64,000 bases of DNA from Desulfomicrobium orale DSM 12838 (GCF_001553625.1 NZ_CP014230.1:2108001-2172000); one strand, 5' to 3'. Positions 43,247-52,083 are shown, counted from the stretch's first letter. Numbers and translations are program-made. The notes: generated by a model from the letters alone, not told the origin.

Positions 43247-43816
43247 ATCTAAGTCCTTTTGTTTTCTGCCAGAAAAAAGCATGTAAAAACAGAATCCAGG
43301 TCAAAAAAACTTGACGGACTGTAGCCGGATGGCTATGGTGAAACCGTCCTTTTGTTTTAAGGGCGGAAATCACCGCTCTGCTTAAGCTCCGAGGTTGCAG
43401 GCCAAGGAGCTTTTGCTTTTTTCAGGCTAATCTATAGGTATTCCTGTTCGCGTTATAGAATGCGGCTGGCATCATCAGTCCGCGGCCACCACGCCGCAGA
43501 GACGCTCAGAGCGTTTCGCCTTGGCCGGACTGAGCCCGGCGGGTTGACTGTTTTTTCGCCATCCATTTGCAATTTCTTGATATTTCATCACACTTTCTGG
43601 CCTGTTCTCACGCTGTCCGAAATTTTTTTCTGGCGGACAGCCCTTGGAAAACCGCACAAAAAAAGGCGGACCACCCTGAAAAGTGTCTCCGCCCTTGGAA
43701 AACCGCACAAAAAAGCGGATCACCCTGAGAAAAGTGCCTCCGCCAAAAGATTCATAATGAAAATTATGTAAACTTTACTTTGTAAACTAAGGTGCTGTCA
43801 TTTAGTAAAGCGAAAA
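43247..43816. other. Non-coding region at the right end of the conjugative element
   Basis: 570 bp without a convincing gene. It should hold the promoter of the rep-like/trb operon. I see a structured stretch with TAGCCGGATGGCTA (about 43322-43335), an inverted repeat AAGCTCC (43384-43390) / GGAGCTT (43406-43412) followed by TTGCTTTTTT, an inverted repeat GCTGTCCG / CGGACAGC with a 14-nt loop (about 43612-43641), and two 51-bp direct repeats. Origin of transfer or replication would fit here, but I cannot point to a known nic or iteron sequence. Confidence 0.5.
43641..43742. repeat. Two 51-bp tandem direct repeats with internal hairpins
   Basis: Unit 1 (43641-43691) and unit 2 (43692-43742) both read CCCTTGGAAAACCGCACAAA..., then CACCCTGA(G)AAAAGTG(T/C)CTCCG, with few differences. 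Each holds CCGC-A-rich-GCGG, a small hairpin. They lie about 400 bp upstream of the winged-helix gene. They might be iterons or part of an oriT. Confidence 0.8.
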
Positions 43817-44476
43817 CTATGCAGAGTGCTCCAGGTCGTCCGGATATATCCCTTTCTTGAAGGCATCATACCATATTTCCCGCATTTTCTGTGTCGATAT
43901 ATCGAGTTTTTGCAATATCTGCATGGTGAAATCGACAGAGACCAGTCCGCTTGCGGTGATGATATTCTCTCCTATGACGGCTGGAGAGTCGATATAATCT
44001 TTCTCACTCTCGTAATGATGCACCATCTTTTTGATATAGTTGAGAGAATTGCTTGTGTGTTCTCTATTTTTCAGAAGTCCTGCTTTTTTCAGGACAGTTG
44101 TGGCAGCGTATACTGCCGCAATGAGAATATTTTTCTCGTTCAGTTGCAGGAGGATCTGATTTATTTCCTTCTCGGGGTACCCTTGTTCCCACTCGGGGTA
44201 CCCTTGTTCCCACTCGGGGTACCCTTGTTCCCACTCGGGGTACCCTTGCTCTCACATGTATCCTCCAGGGATGATGAAAATGAGTACCTCGTCCAGATCA
44301 ATCTCGTTCAATGTCTTGTCCGGGGTGACTTTCAGTCCACCCATTGAAGTCACCGGCACATTATCAAAACCGACACTGACGGTTTCGTGCCCACCCAATC
44401 TGCGCAGTTCCGGTAGGATATGTCCGATTTCCCAGTCCGCATAGCTATTGAACAGCAGCACGTGAGGCTTTTTCAT
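43817..44476 (-). pseudogene. DJ-1/PfpI-family protein with in-frame TGA and 21-bp repeat expansion
   Basis: Begins at ATG 44476 (MKKPHVLLFNSYADWEIGHI) and runs to IFIIPGGYM, where TGA (44254-44252) stands in place of the Trp expected from the family's GG(D/Y)MWEQG pattern. The same frame then continues without shift: EQGYPEW three times, EQGYPEKEINQILLQLNEK, the elbow IAAVYAATTVLKKAGLL, and ITASGLVSVDFTMQILQKL to the stop at 43817. Relatives have one copy of the repeated segment. Where PfpI proteins have the nucleophile Cys this one has Tyr. Most likely a decayed gene. Confidence 0.8.
44171..44254. repeat. Four 21-bp tandem repeats inside the PfpI-like gene
   Basis: CTCGGGGTACCCTTGTTCCCA is repeated exactly at 44171, 44192 and 44213, and with three changes at 44234 (ending GCTCTCA). 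Each unit is seven codons (EQGYPEW on the minus strand), so copy-number change would keep the frame. GGGTACCC in the centre is palindromic. The changed unit holds the TGA. Confidence 0.95.
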
Positions 44477-44506
44477 TGCTTTTCCTCCCAGTATTCGGCG
44501 TGTACA

Positions 44507-45172
44507 TCATCGTCCTGAAGTATCTCGGATAGCCGCATGCAGCCGCCGCACGCGATCCTGGATGTCCGGAGCTTCCACGATTTCCGTGACCAAGGCGAAG
44601 CAGCACGCGCCGTGGGCGGCCACATCCCTCAGATTATGTTCCTTGATGCCCCCGATGGCCACGAAGGGCATATCCATCTCCCGGACCACGAAATCCAGAT
44701 AACCGAGCCCCACCGGCGCACAGACATCGTCCTTGGTCTGAGTGGCGAAAATGGGGCCCACGCCGATATAATCGGCCCCGGCCTTTTTGGCGGCGCGGGC
44801 TTCTTCCGGGGCGTGAGTGGACAGACCGATGGCCATGTTTTCGCCCACCAGCCGGCGCACGGCCGCCACAGGCAGATCCTCCTGCCCCACATGCACGCCG
44901 TCGGCTTCCACCAGCATGGCCAGATCGATGTCATCATTGATGATGAAAGCAGCTCCGGCCTTGCGGGTCAGTTCGCGCAGGCTCAGACATTCCTCCAGCT
45001 TTTTGCCCATCTTTTTGGTTTTCTCCCGGTATTGAACCAGCCGGACACCCGCATCCAGCATGGCCCGGACGACCTCCTCGTTGGATCGGCCCAGAGAAAA
45101 TTTTTCGGCGGTCAACCCGTAAAGGCCGCCCTGCCGGATGAAACGCACAACCAGTTCGCGTCCGGAAATCAT
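44507..45172 (-). CDS. thiE: Thiamine-phosphate synthase
   Basis: 221 residues, TIM barrel. Joins HMP-PP and the thiazole phosphate to thiamine phosphate. Motifs: VRLVQYREK (about 43-51), AAFIINDDIDLA, ADGVHVGQEDLP, STHAPEEARAA, ADYIGVGPIFATQTKDD and VAIGGI. Last gene of the TPP-riboswitch operon; the start overlaps the thiF stop (ATGA). Confidence 0.94.
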   Translation of the reverse strand: MISGRELVVRFIRQGGLYGLTAEKFSLGRSNEEVVRAMLDAGVRLVQYREKTKKMGKKLEECLSLRELTRKAGAAFIINDDIDLAMLVEADGVHVGQEDLPVAAVRRLVGENMAIGLSTHAPEEARAAKKAGADYIGVGPIFATQTKDDVCAPVGLGYLDFVVREMDMPFVAIGGIKEHNLRDVAAHGACCFALVTEIVEAPDIQDRVRRLHAAIRDTSGR

Positions 45173-45792
45173 AACGCCTCCTGAAATCGATTCAGAAAAT
45201 GATGCAGCACCACGTCTGCCTGCATGGCCGCAGCCATGCCCACGCCGGGCGAAAGAGGCGGCGTGGCGGCGGAACAGGCTGTGGAGTGGTCACCCACCAC
45301 CACACAATTGGGGCCGAGAGCGCGCGGCCGCATGGTTCCGGCCAGTCCCGCGCCGCCCATGCCCGAAGCGCCCACCACCAGACAGCCGGTGGGAACAAGG
45401 GTTTCCATGATCAGTTTTTTCACGTCCGGCAGGTCCACGGCTTCCACTACCGCCTGACAGGAGCCGAATAACTCCCGCATGTTCGTGGCGTCCACGGCCA
45501 GAGCATGAACGGCGATATCGGCGTCGGGATCAATGGCCAGCAGATTGTCGCGCAGGGCCTCCACCTTGAGGAGCCCGATCTGGTCCAGCCTGTAGAACTG
45601 CCGGTTCAGATTGGAGGCGTCCACCGTGTCCGGATCGGCCAGCACCAGCCGCGAAAATCCGGAGCGTACCAGATGAGCGGCGCAGTTGGAGCCAAGCCCC
45701 CCCGCGCCGATGACACCCACACGCACGCCTGCCGCGAATTCCGGCCATCCGGCTCCCAGATAGCGCCGCAGTCCCTGCCGGAAGGCGTTCAC
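45169..45792 (-). CDS. thiF: ThiS adenylyltransferase ThiF
   Basis: 207 residues from GTG 45792, which overlaps the thiH stop (GTGA). E1-like fold: ATP-binding GVIGAGGLGSN (about 25-35), DPDTVDASNLNRQFY with the Arg finger, and VVEAVDLPDVKK. It adenylates the C-terminal Gly of ThiS to start sulfur loading. Shorter than E. coli ThiF (251), without the zinc Cys pairs, as in the ThiF/MoeB-like forms of anaerobes. Confidence 0.92.
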   Translation of the reverse strand: MNAFRQGLRRYLGAGWPEFAAGVRVGVIGAGGLGSNCAAHLVRSGFSRLVLADPDTVDASNLNRQFYRLDQIGLLKVEALRDNLLAIDPDADIAVHALAVDATNMRELFGSCQAVVEAVDLPDVKKLIMETLVPTGCLVVGASGMGGAGLAGTMRPRALGPNCVVVGDHSTACSAATPPLSPGVGMAAAMQADVVLHHFLNRFQEAL

Positions 45793-46904
45793 GCCGTGGC
45801 CTCCAAGGGCTCCCAATCCTTGAACACGGGCTGGTATCCTCTGGCCCGGAGCATGCGGCAGACCTCATCCACGCTGCGGCCATCGGATATCTCGAACTGT
45901 CCCGTATCGCCGGGCTTGGCGTGGCCGCCCACAGCGGTGCTCACTCCGGCGGACATGCGGGTCACGCCCAGAGGCAGGATGTTGTCCCGGAAGTCCGGAG
46001 CCTCTCTGGTGGAGATGGTCACGGACAGACGCGGCAGGAAAATCCGCAGAGCGGTCATGGCCTGGACCAAGTCGCGGTCCGAAACCACGCAGGACGGCTG
46101 GAAGCTTCCGGCGTGCGGACGCATGCGAGGCAGGGACACGGCCACGTCCACATCCGGGTAGCGTTTGAGCAGCCAGTCCGCATGCATGCCGGTGAGATAG
46201 ATTTCCCGCCGCCAGTCGGCCAGACCCAGCAGCGCGCCGATATTGACGATACGCATGCCCGCTTCGGCCGCACGCTGAGGCGTGTCCAGACGGAAGGCAT
46301 AGTCGCGTTTGGGGCCGGCCGGATGCAGATCCGCGTACAGAACCGGGTCGTAGGTTTCCTGAAACACCGTCAGGCCGTCTACTCCGATCTGGATGAGCCG
46401 TCTGTAGTCTTCCGTTTTCATGGGGAAGACTTCCACGGCGATGGATGGAAAAAGCGGGCGCAGGATTCGCGCGCATTCCGCCAGATATTCCACGCCCGCC
46501 TTGTGCGGAGCTTCACCGGTGAGCAGCAGGATCTGCTTCAGGCCGGTTCTGGCGATGGCCTCGCCTTCGGCCCGGACTTCGTCCAGGGTCAGCATGCTGC
46601 GGCCGATATGGTTCTTGGCCGCGAATCCGCAGTAGCGGCAATGGTTGGCACAGTGGTTGGAGACGTAAAGGGGCGTGAACAGGCTCACAGTGCGGCCGAA
46701 ATGGCGCAGGGTCAGATCGTGGGCGCGGGCGGCCATGCTTTCCAGATATCCGCCGCCGGCCGCCGGGGACAGCAGGGACAGAAAATCCCCGGGACTGACA
46801 TGCTCCTGCCGCAGGGCACGTTCCACGTCGTGTCCCGTGGCGGCGGCAAGCCGCTCCTCCAGGGGTTCGGCCGACAGTTCCTCGACAACAGAACGGAAAC
46901 TCAT
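45789..46904 (-). CDS. thiH: 2-iminoacetate synthase ThiH (radical SAM)
   Basis: 371 residues. Cleaves tyrosine to p-cresol and dehydroglycine for the thiazole ring, the oxygen-independent route expected in an anaerobe. The iron-sulfur motif is CANHCRYC (CxxxCxxC, about residues 84-91) after LYVSNH; then [34 protein letters not shown] and the C-terminal biotin/thiamine-synthesis region. Neighbouring genes overlap by 4 bp on both sides. Confidence 0.95.
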   Translation of the reverse strand: MSFRSVVEELSAEPLEERLAAATGHDVERALRQEHVSPGDFLSLLSPAAGGGYLESMAARAHDLTLRHFGRTVSLFTPLYVSNHCANHCRYCGFAAKNHIGRSMLTLDEVRAEGEAIARTGLKQILLLTGEAPHKAGVEYLAECARILRPLFPSIAVEVFPMKTEDYRRLIQIGVDGLTVFQETYDPVLYADLHPAGPKRDYAFRLDTPQRAAEAGMRIVNIGALLGLADWRREIYLTGMHADWLLKRYPDVDVAVSLPRMRPHAGSFQPSCVVSDRDLVQAMTALRIFLPRLSVTISTREAPDFRDNILPLGVTRMSAGVSTAVGGHAKPGDTGQFEISDGRSVDEVCRMLRARGYQPVFKDWEPLEATA

Positions 46905-47689
46905 GCCGCACCTCCTGTTTCGCCCAGAAAGCCGGTCAGAGGTGAAGATGCCCGGGCGTGGGCGGCCACGGAGCCAAGCCCGGCCAGACAGGCTTCCCGT
47001 CCGGCGGAGACGGCCCGGCCGAAGGCCCGGGCCATGACGACAGGATCGGCTGCCGTGGCGATGGCCGTGTTCACCAGGCAGGCCGCTGCGCCCATTTCCA
47101 TTGCCTGGCAGGCCTGACTCGGCGTTCCGATACCCGCATCTACGATGACGGGCAGCTCCATTTCCTCGATGAGGATACGGATCATCTCCTCGGTCCGGAG
47201 ACCGCGATTGGTGCCGATGGGCGCGCCCAGAGGCATGACGGCGGCGGCTCCCGCACTGGCCAGGGAGCGGGCCACATAGAGGTCCGGATTCATGTACGGC
47301 AGAACCACGAAACCTTCCTTGGCCAGGATTTCTGTGGCCCTGGCCGTTTCATAGCCGTCGGGCAGCAGATAGCGGCTGTCGGAGATGACCTCTATTTTGA
47401 TCCAGTCGCCGCAGCCCATGGCTCTGGCCAGCCGGGCGATACGTACGGCCTCTTCGGCGTTGCGCGCCCCGGAGGTGTTGGGAAGCAGGGTCATATGACC
47501 GGGGATGTGGCGCATGACGTTGTCGGCTTTTTTGTCCATGTCCACCCGGCGCAGGGCCACGGTGATGATCTGGGAACCCGAAGCCGCGCAGACCTCGGGG
47601 ATGAGGGCGTCGTCTCCGTATTTTCCCGTGCCGATGAGCAGGCGGCTGGTCAGACGCTTGCCGCCCAGTTCAAAAATATCGTTCTCCAT
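46901..47689 (-). CDS. thiG: Thiazole synthase ThiG
   Basis: 262 residues. Builds the thiazole phosphate from DXP, dehydroglycine and ThiS-thiocarboxylate. Family blocks: [46 protein letters not shown] (Schiff-base Lys), [35 protein letters not shown] and [17 protein letters not shown] is supplied by Dxs, whose gene is 5 kb away. Confidence 0.96.
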   Translation of the reverse strand: MENDIFELGGKRLTSRLLIGTGKYGDDALIPEVCAASGSQIITVALRRVDMDKKADNVMRHIPGHMTLLPNTSGARNAEEAVRIARLARAMGCGDWIKIEVISDSRYLLPDGYETARATEILAKEGFVVLPYMNPDLYVARSLASAGAAAVMPLGAPIGTNRGLRTEEMIRILIEEMELPVIVDAGIGTPSQACQAMEMGAAACLVNTAIATAADPVVMARAFGRAVSAGREACLAGLGSVAAHARASSPLTGFLGETGGAA

Positions 47690-47752
47690 GGGAAATTCCT
47701 TTTTGTTTGGCGTAAAAATCGTAAAATGCTCGCCTCCGGCCGGGCCAAAGCG

Positions 47753-47950
47753 TCATCCCCCGCCGACAAAACTCAGAAGCTCCAGTGTATCGCCGTCGTG
47801 CAGGGTAGTGGCCGTAAATTCCGCACCCGGAATGACCGAGCCGTTCAGTTCCGCCACGACCACGGACGGGTCGAGGTCCAGGGACAAAATCAGGCTGTGC
47901 AGGGTTTGGGCGGCAATTTCCTGTTCCCTGCCGTTGACCGTGACAAGCAT
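47753..47950 (-). CDS. thiS: Sulfur-carrier protein ThiS
   Basis: 65-residue ubiquitin-like protein: MLVTVNGREQEIAAQTLHSL at the N-terminus, VVVAELNGSVIP in the middle and the C-terminal LLSFVGGG, whose Gly-Gly end is adenylated by ThiF and then thiocarboxylated. First gene after the riboswitch terminator; thiG follows after 63 bp. Confidence 0.93.
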   Translation of the reverse strand: MLVTVNGREQEIAAQTLHSLILSLDLDPSVVVAELNGSVIPGAEFTATTLHDGDTLELLSFVGGG

Positions 47951-47975
47951 ATGTGCGTCTCCATGAACAAAGGTG

Positions 47976-48003
47976 ATAAAAAAACCGCGCCGGTGGCGCG
48001 GTT
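47976..48003 (-). terminator. Riboswitch-controlled transcription terminator
   Basis: On the minus strand AACCGCGCC-ACC-GGCGCGGTT is a perfect 9-bp hairpin followed by a run of T. It lies between the TPP aptamer and thiS, 33 bp before the thiS ATG. TPP binding should favour this hairpin and stop transcription of the thi operon. Confidence 0.88.
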
Positions 48004-48022
48004 CGTGGAGTCGAGTGGCGAG

Positions 48023-48110
48023 TCAGCTTCCCTCCGGTAGTATGAACTGCGTCAGGTTCAAAGGGTCGGGATGCACTCCCCTCTCAGCCCCTGCGGGCTC
48101 CCCCAGCTTG
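48023..48110 (-). promoter_or_regulatory. TPP riboswitch (THI element)
   Basis: The minus strand reads GGGGGAGCCCGCAGGGGCTG, with the conserved CTGAGAGG next, an extra arm, then ACCCTTTGAACCTGA, CAGTTCATACTACCGG and AGGGAAGCTG, which are the P2/P3 and P4/P5 pyrophosphate-sensing motifs of the thi-box. It precedes thiS-thiG-thiH-thiF-thiE and is followed by an intrinsic terminator, so control is at transcription. Confidence 0.95.
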
Positions 48111-48192
48111 TTGTGGTGCCGGTTACGCCTTTTGCGGAAGGCTTGTAAAGGCCGAAACCGGCATTTCCCCGTGAGAGAGTTACAGGTGACCG

Positions 48193-48657
48193 CTACTCCA
48201 GCGTGCCGGCCAGCCTCATGATGATGGAAAATTCCTGTTCCGAAACGGGCATGACGGACAGGCGCGAGCCCTTGCGCAGCAGTTCCATCTTCTCCAGCCC
48301 CTTGATGCTGCGCAGGACCTTGAGCGGAATCTGCGTGTCGAATTTTTCCACAAACTGTACATCCACCATGAACCAGAGCGGTTTTTCCGGAGTGGACCGG
48401 ACATCGTAGTGGCCGTCCGCGGGGTCCCAGGCCGTGTGGTCCGGGTAGCTTTCCCGCACGATTCTCGCCACTCCGGCCACGCCGGGGTCCGTCACGCTGT
48501 GGTAGAACAGAGCCAGGTCGTTCAGGCGCATATCGCGCATGAAATTCCGGGCCTGGTAATTGCGTACTCCGTCCCAGCAGGTTGTCTGGTTCGGCGCGGC
48601 AGCCAGATCGTCGATGGAAAAACATCCGGGTTCTGTTTTCAGCAGCCAGTGACGCAT
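48193..48657 (-). CDS. EVE-domain protein (PUA-like)
   Basis: 154 residues forming a single EVE domain, a PUA-like fold that reads modified bases. MRHWLLKTEPGCFSIDDLA is the typical start; CWDGVRNYQARNFMRDMRLN and LALFYHSVTDPGVAGVARIV are the core motifs. ATG 48657 follows GGAGGGTTT. Members of this family are involved in sensing modified nucleic acids. It stands next to the thi operon in the same direction, 80 bp from the riboswitch, so may be independently transcribed. Confidence 0.9.
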   Translation of the reverse strand: MRHWLLKTEPGCFSIDDLAAAPNQTTCWDGVRNYQARNFMRDMRLNDLALFYHSVTDPGVAGVARIVRESYPDHTAWDPADGHYDVRSTPEKPLWFMVDVQFVEKFDTQIPLKVLRSIKGLEKMELLRKGSRLSVMPVSEQEFSIIMRLAGTLE

Positions 48658-48736
48658 AAACCCTCCATTTACATTGCCGGGAAATCCGGCATATTTTCTC
48701 AAGGAAAACCTGAAGATTTTCTTCCTTGCGCAACCT

Positions 48737-50656
48737 TCACGGCAGATCACAGTGGTCCAGCGGAATATCCACAATGAACAGCGTGCCGGTTTCCACAACC
48801 GCATCTTCCGGAAACAAATCCCGGATACCTTTGGGCAGCGGGCTTTCCACCCGGATTTCACCCATGTGATCCTCGACGATGCCAAAAGACACGGCCAGCC
48901 CGAGCCCAGTCCCCTGCCCCACCGGCTTGGTGGTGAAAAACGGATCGAAAATCTGCTTCATGTCCGCCGCATCGATGCCGGGTCCGTTGTCCGCAAGAAA
49001 GAGCGTGACAATGCCCTGAGCCGTCTTCAGCCGGGTGCTCACGACAATGACGCCGCCCTGCTCCCCGGCCATGGCGTCGCGGGCGTTGGTCAGCAGATTG
49101 AGCCAGACCTGCTTCAGCTTCTCCGGGTCGCCGTAGATGATGGGAAAGGAGTCATCCAGATGGGGCACGATCTGTACCCGGTCCAGGGCGAAGGTGTGCC
49201 AGACCAGGCTTGCGGCCTCCATGACGGAATTGTTGAAGCACATCTCGCGCTTTTCCGATTCAGTCTGCCGGGAAAAGCCCAGCAGATCGGCCACAATCTT
49301 GCGGCAGACTTTGGCCTGCCGTTCGATGATGCCCAGATCGCCCCGAAGCTGACTGCCGGCCGGAGCATCCTCCCCCAGAAGCTGCGCGTAGCCCAGGATG
49401 ATACCCAGCGGCGTATTGATTTCGTGAGCCACGCCGCCGGCCAGCTTGCCGATGGATTCCATCTTCTGGGCCTGAATGAGCTGCTGCTCGTAGGCCTTGA
49501 TCTCCGTGATATCCCGCTCCATGCGCAGAAGTCCGGCCGCACGTCCGGCCTCATCGTAAACGGGAATTCTGACCACATGAAACCACTTCCGGCCATCGTC
49601 GGAGCGCTCCTGACCGTCCATCCGCTCTCCCGACTCCAGCACTTCCCGGGCCTCCCGTACCCGCCGTGTGGCCGTTTCCGCGGAAAAAAGCGACCGGTCA
49701 TCGGCTCCCCGCAACTCCTCCACCCCGCGCCCCACGCTGCGGGCAAAGGCCAGATTGGCCGTCTGATAGACCATATCCGCGTCCACCAGAGAAATGAGAT
49801 CAGGGTTCATGTCCAGAACCGTGGACAAAAGGCGCTTCTGACTGGACAGACTGGCTCGCGCTTCCCTCAGGCCGTCCACATATGCGCGCAGACGGCGCTC
49901 CATAAAATCAAAAGTTTCGGAAAGCTCCTGAATTTCATCGCCCGGACCGGAAAACACCGCCCTGCCCCAGACGCGCGGATCGGCGGGTGCTTCCGGTTTC
50001 ATTCGATCCGGATCATCTTCCGCGAGAGAAGATTTTCCGCTTGCCAGTTCCTCGGCGCGTTTGCCGAGCCGGGCCAGCCTGCGGGTCACGGTGCGGGCGA
50101 AGAAGCCGCCCAGGCCCATGGCCGCAAAAAGAGCGCCTCCGAACAAAATGGCAATGGCCGAAACAAGCTGGCGGGTGGCCGCGGAAATGCGCGACCGGGA
50201 AAGTCCGGCCCGCACTGTGCCGATACGCTCCCCGGCCACGATCACCGGTGCGGCGAAATCGTAGATATAGATTGCCCCCGTGTGGAGCAGCTGGATGTGC
50301 ACCCGCTGGTCGTCGGCCACGGCATTGGCCCGGATCAGATCCACCGGAAATCCTCTGGAGAAGGAATGTCCGGTCACGCGGCCGTCGGCATCCAGCACGA
50401 AGAGGTACACCACGTCTCCCGTTTCGCCGAGCATGGAGCGCAGCCGCAGATGATCCCCGGCCAGCAGCGGCTCCACCACCCGCGCGGCAAGACTTTCGGC
50501 CAGGGCCGCGCCGCGCATCTTGCTCTCGTCCAGCAAAGCGGTGGAGGTCATGCGGGCCACCACGGGCAAAAGCACCAGCGCCATGCCGCCCACAATGGCG
50601 ATGATGCCGAGGTTGAGTTTGGTTTCAAACTTCAGACGGTTTAAGATGCGCTTCAC
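48737..50656 (-). CDS. Membrane sensor histidine kinase (HAMP-PAS-HisKA-HATPase)
   Basis: 639 residues. Transmembrane helix about 16-35, a periplasmic sensor (about 36-165, with VVYLFVLDADGRVTGHSFSR), a second helix (about 167-190), HAMP, a PAS domain (about 285-400, DMNPDLISLVDADMVYQTAN), HisKA with the phosphorylated His in GGVAHEINTPLGI, N box LLTNARDAM and G boxes DNGPGID and GTGLGLAVS. No receiver domain or response-regulator gene lies beside it. It overlaps the PhnD-like gene by 4 bp (ATGA), so the binding protein probably acts as its sensory partner. Confidence 0.93.
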   Translation of the reverse strand: MKRILNRLKFETKLNLGIIAIVGGMALVLLPVVARMTSTALLDESKMRGAALAESLAARVVEPLLAGDHLRLRSMLGETGDVVYLFVLDADGRVTGHSFSRGFPVDLIRANAVADDQRVHIQLLHTGAIYIYDFAAPVIVAGERIGTVRAGLSRSRISAATRQLVSAIAILFGGALFAAMGLGGFFARTVTRRLARLGKRAEELASGKSSLAEDDPDRMKPEAPADPRVWGRAVFSGPGDEIQELSETFDFMERRLRAYVDGLREARASLSSQKRLLSTVLDMNPDLISLVDADMVYQTANLAFARSVGRGVEELRGADDRSLFSAETATRRVREAREVLESGERMDGQERSDDGRKWFHVVRIPVYDEAGRAAGLLRMERDITEIKAYEQQLIQAQKMESIGKLAGGVAHEINTPLGIILGYAQLLGEDAPAGSQLRGDLGIIERQAKVCRKIVADLLGFSRQTESEKREMCFNNSVMEAASLVWHTFALDRVQIVPHLDDSFPIIYGDPEKLKQVWLNLLTNARDAMAGEQGGVIVVSTRLKTAQGIVTLFLADNGPGIDAADMKQIFDPFFTTKPVGQGTGLGLAVSFGIVEDHMGEIRVESPLPKGIRDLFPEDAVVETGTLFIVDIPLDHCDLP

Positions 50657-51567
50657 GGCGTGTTCCCGTGCAGGTCGAGACGGTCAACCAGCTCCCGTAC
50701 CGGATGGTAGTCCCCTTCCCTGCTCTCGATGACCCGGACCATGCCCGCAGCCTCCAGAATGCCGGCATCCTCTTCCCGCTGCGGATCAAGAGCGAGCAGC
50801 GCCCTTCTGACGCTTTCCACCACCGCCGGGTCGAGGTCCTTGTGCGCGGAGTAGAGCCAGCCGGGATACGGGCGCGTTTCCGCCAGTACGCGGATCTGTT
50901 CGAGGTCGATCTTGTCCCGGACGATCTTCAGGGTCCCCTTGCGGATGGTGCCCACGTCATAAACTCCGGCATACACGGCCAACACCACGTTTTCCTGCTT
51001 GCCGCCGGGACCCGAGGCAAAGGCTATCTTCCGGAAATCCGAACGCGAGATGCCGTGCTCGGCGAAGAGTCCCAGGGGATAGAGATAGCCGCCCGCCGAA
51101 TCCTGATCCACGGCGATGAGCCGTTTGCCCCTGCAGTCTTCCAGGGTCCTGATGGCCGTATTGTCCGCGCGGACGATGATCTGGCCGGAAAAATCCGCTC
51201 CGGACTCGGGTTCCACGGCTCTGGCGAAGGCTCTGGAGCCGAACTTCTCCAGAGAAATATAGACGAAGGGGTTGGTGAAGGAGATGTCGATTTCCCCGCG
51301 CTCGACCATGCTGATATGCTCGGCGAAAGTGCCGGGAAAAACCTGGCGGATTTTAAGCCCCGTGGCCCGGCGCAGATACTCCACCAGGCGGCGGTGGCGC
51401 TCGAAGGATACGGCGTGGGAATACTGCGGCAGATAGGCGTAGGTCACGGCCTCGCTCCGTCCGGGCGGCGGAATGTTTTCCACCTTGGTCATGTCCACCC
51501 GGACGGCGCTTTCCTGATCGGAACAGGCGAACAGAAGCAGCAGCAACACAAGAGCTAGACGGGGCAT
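50653..51567 (-). CDS. PhnD-like phosphonate/phosphite-type substrate-binding lipoprotein
   Basis: 304 residues. Lipoprotein signal MPRLALVLLLLLFAC (lipobox LFAC). Periplasmic binding fold of PhnD type: YLPQYSHAVSFERHRRLVEY, GEIDISFTNPFVYI, GKRLIAVDQDSAGGYLYPLG and VYAGVYDVGTIRKG. There are no ABC permease or ATPase genes nearby. Instead the gene overlaps a sensor kinase by 4 bp, which points to a signalling rather than transport role. The ligand cannot be read from sequence. Confidence 0.88.
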   Translation of the reverse strand: MPRLALVLLLLLFACSDQESAVRVDMTKVENIPPPGRSEAVTYAYLPQYSHAVSFERHRRLVEYLRRATGLKIRQVFPGTFAEHISMVERGEIDISFTNPFVYISLEKFGSRAFARAVEPESGADFSGQIIVRADNTAIRTLEDCRGKRLIAVDQDSAGGYLYPLGLFAEHGISRSDFRKIAFASGPGGKQENVVLAVYAGVYDVGTIRKGTLKIVRDKIDLEQIRVLAETRPYPGWLYSAHKDLDPAVVESVRRALLALDPQREEDAGILEAAGMVRVIESREGDYHPVRELVDRLDLHGNTP

Positions 51568-51678
51568 GACACCTTCCAGACCGGATGGACGGCCAGATAT
51601 TCCGGCCTGAGCTGCCGGAGATTTCGTGCGGTCATCCATGCACTTCGCGGGAAAGACCGGAGACGGCGCATTTCCATG

Positions 51679-52083
51679 TCAGGCCGGAGTTCCGGGAAGA
51701 GATCCGGCCGGAGACAGAAGGGCCAGCAGTGGAAGCAGGAGAAGCAGGACATGCAGATCCGTGAAGCGCAGTTGTTCCATCACACGGCGGGCCATGGGGC
51801 CCTGCCTGCCCCGCTGGCAATAGATGAGAATGGTGGCGTCGCGGTCCAGCCGCGAAACCAGACGCTTGAAGTTGGTGGCGTAGTAGTTCATGTGCACCGC
51901 GCCTTCGATATGCCCTTCCTCGAACAGCTCCCTCGCCCGGACATCCAGAATGACGAAGCGGGGATTGTCCGCATTTTCCTCCATGAGCCGCCTCGCCTGG
52001 TCCACGGTCAGCGCCGCATCCTGAGCCGGCACCGCGGCGGGCAACAGAAGCAGCAGGCAGATCAGGCTGAGAATCTTCCTCAT
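51679..52083 (-). CDS. Secreted rhodanese-domain protein with hydrophobic C-terminus
   Basis: 134 residues. Signal peptide (MRKILSLICLLLLLPAAVPA), then a rhodanese domain with VILDVRARELFEEGHIEGAV and the active-site loop ILIYCQRGRQG (persulfide Cys about residue 95). Instead of the usual G-G-x3-W end, the protein closes with LHVLLLLLPLLALLSPAG, a membrane-helix-like stretch. This may be a natural anchor or the result of a frame change after VHVL; I see no better frame. It overlaps dxs by 4 bp (ATGA). Confidence 0.8.
   Translation of the reverse strand: MRKILSLICLLLLLPAAVPAQDAALTVDQARRLMEENADNPRFVILDVRARELFEEGHIEGAVHMNYYATNFKRLVSRLDRDATILIYCQRGRQGPMARRVMEQLRFTDLHVLLLLLPLLALLSPAGSLPGTPA

Noticed and set aside
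44252-44254. Selenocysteine codon in the PfpI-like gene
   Set aside because: Sulfate reducers do use selenocysteine, but the TGA stands where the family has Trp, not Cys, and it falls in a degenerate repeat copy. A nonsense mutation is simpler.
44171-44254. CRISPR array
   Set aside because: The 21-bp units are directly adjacent with no spacers and lie inside a coding frame.
48674-50644. 656-codon plus-strand open frame
   Set aside because: It is antisense to the sensor kinase, has no family resemblance, and reflects high GC.
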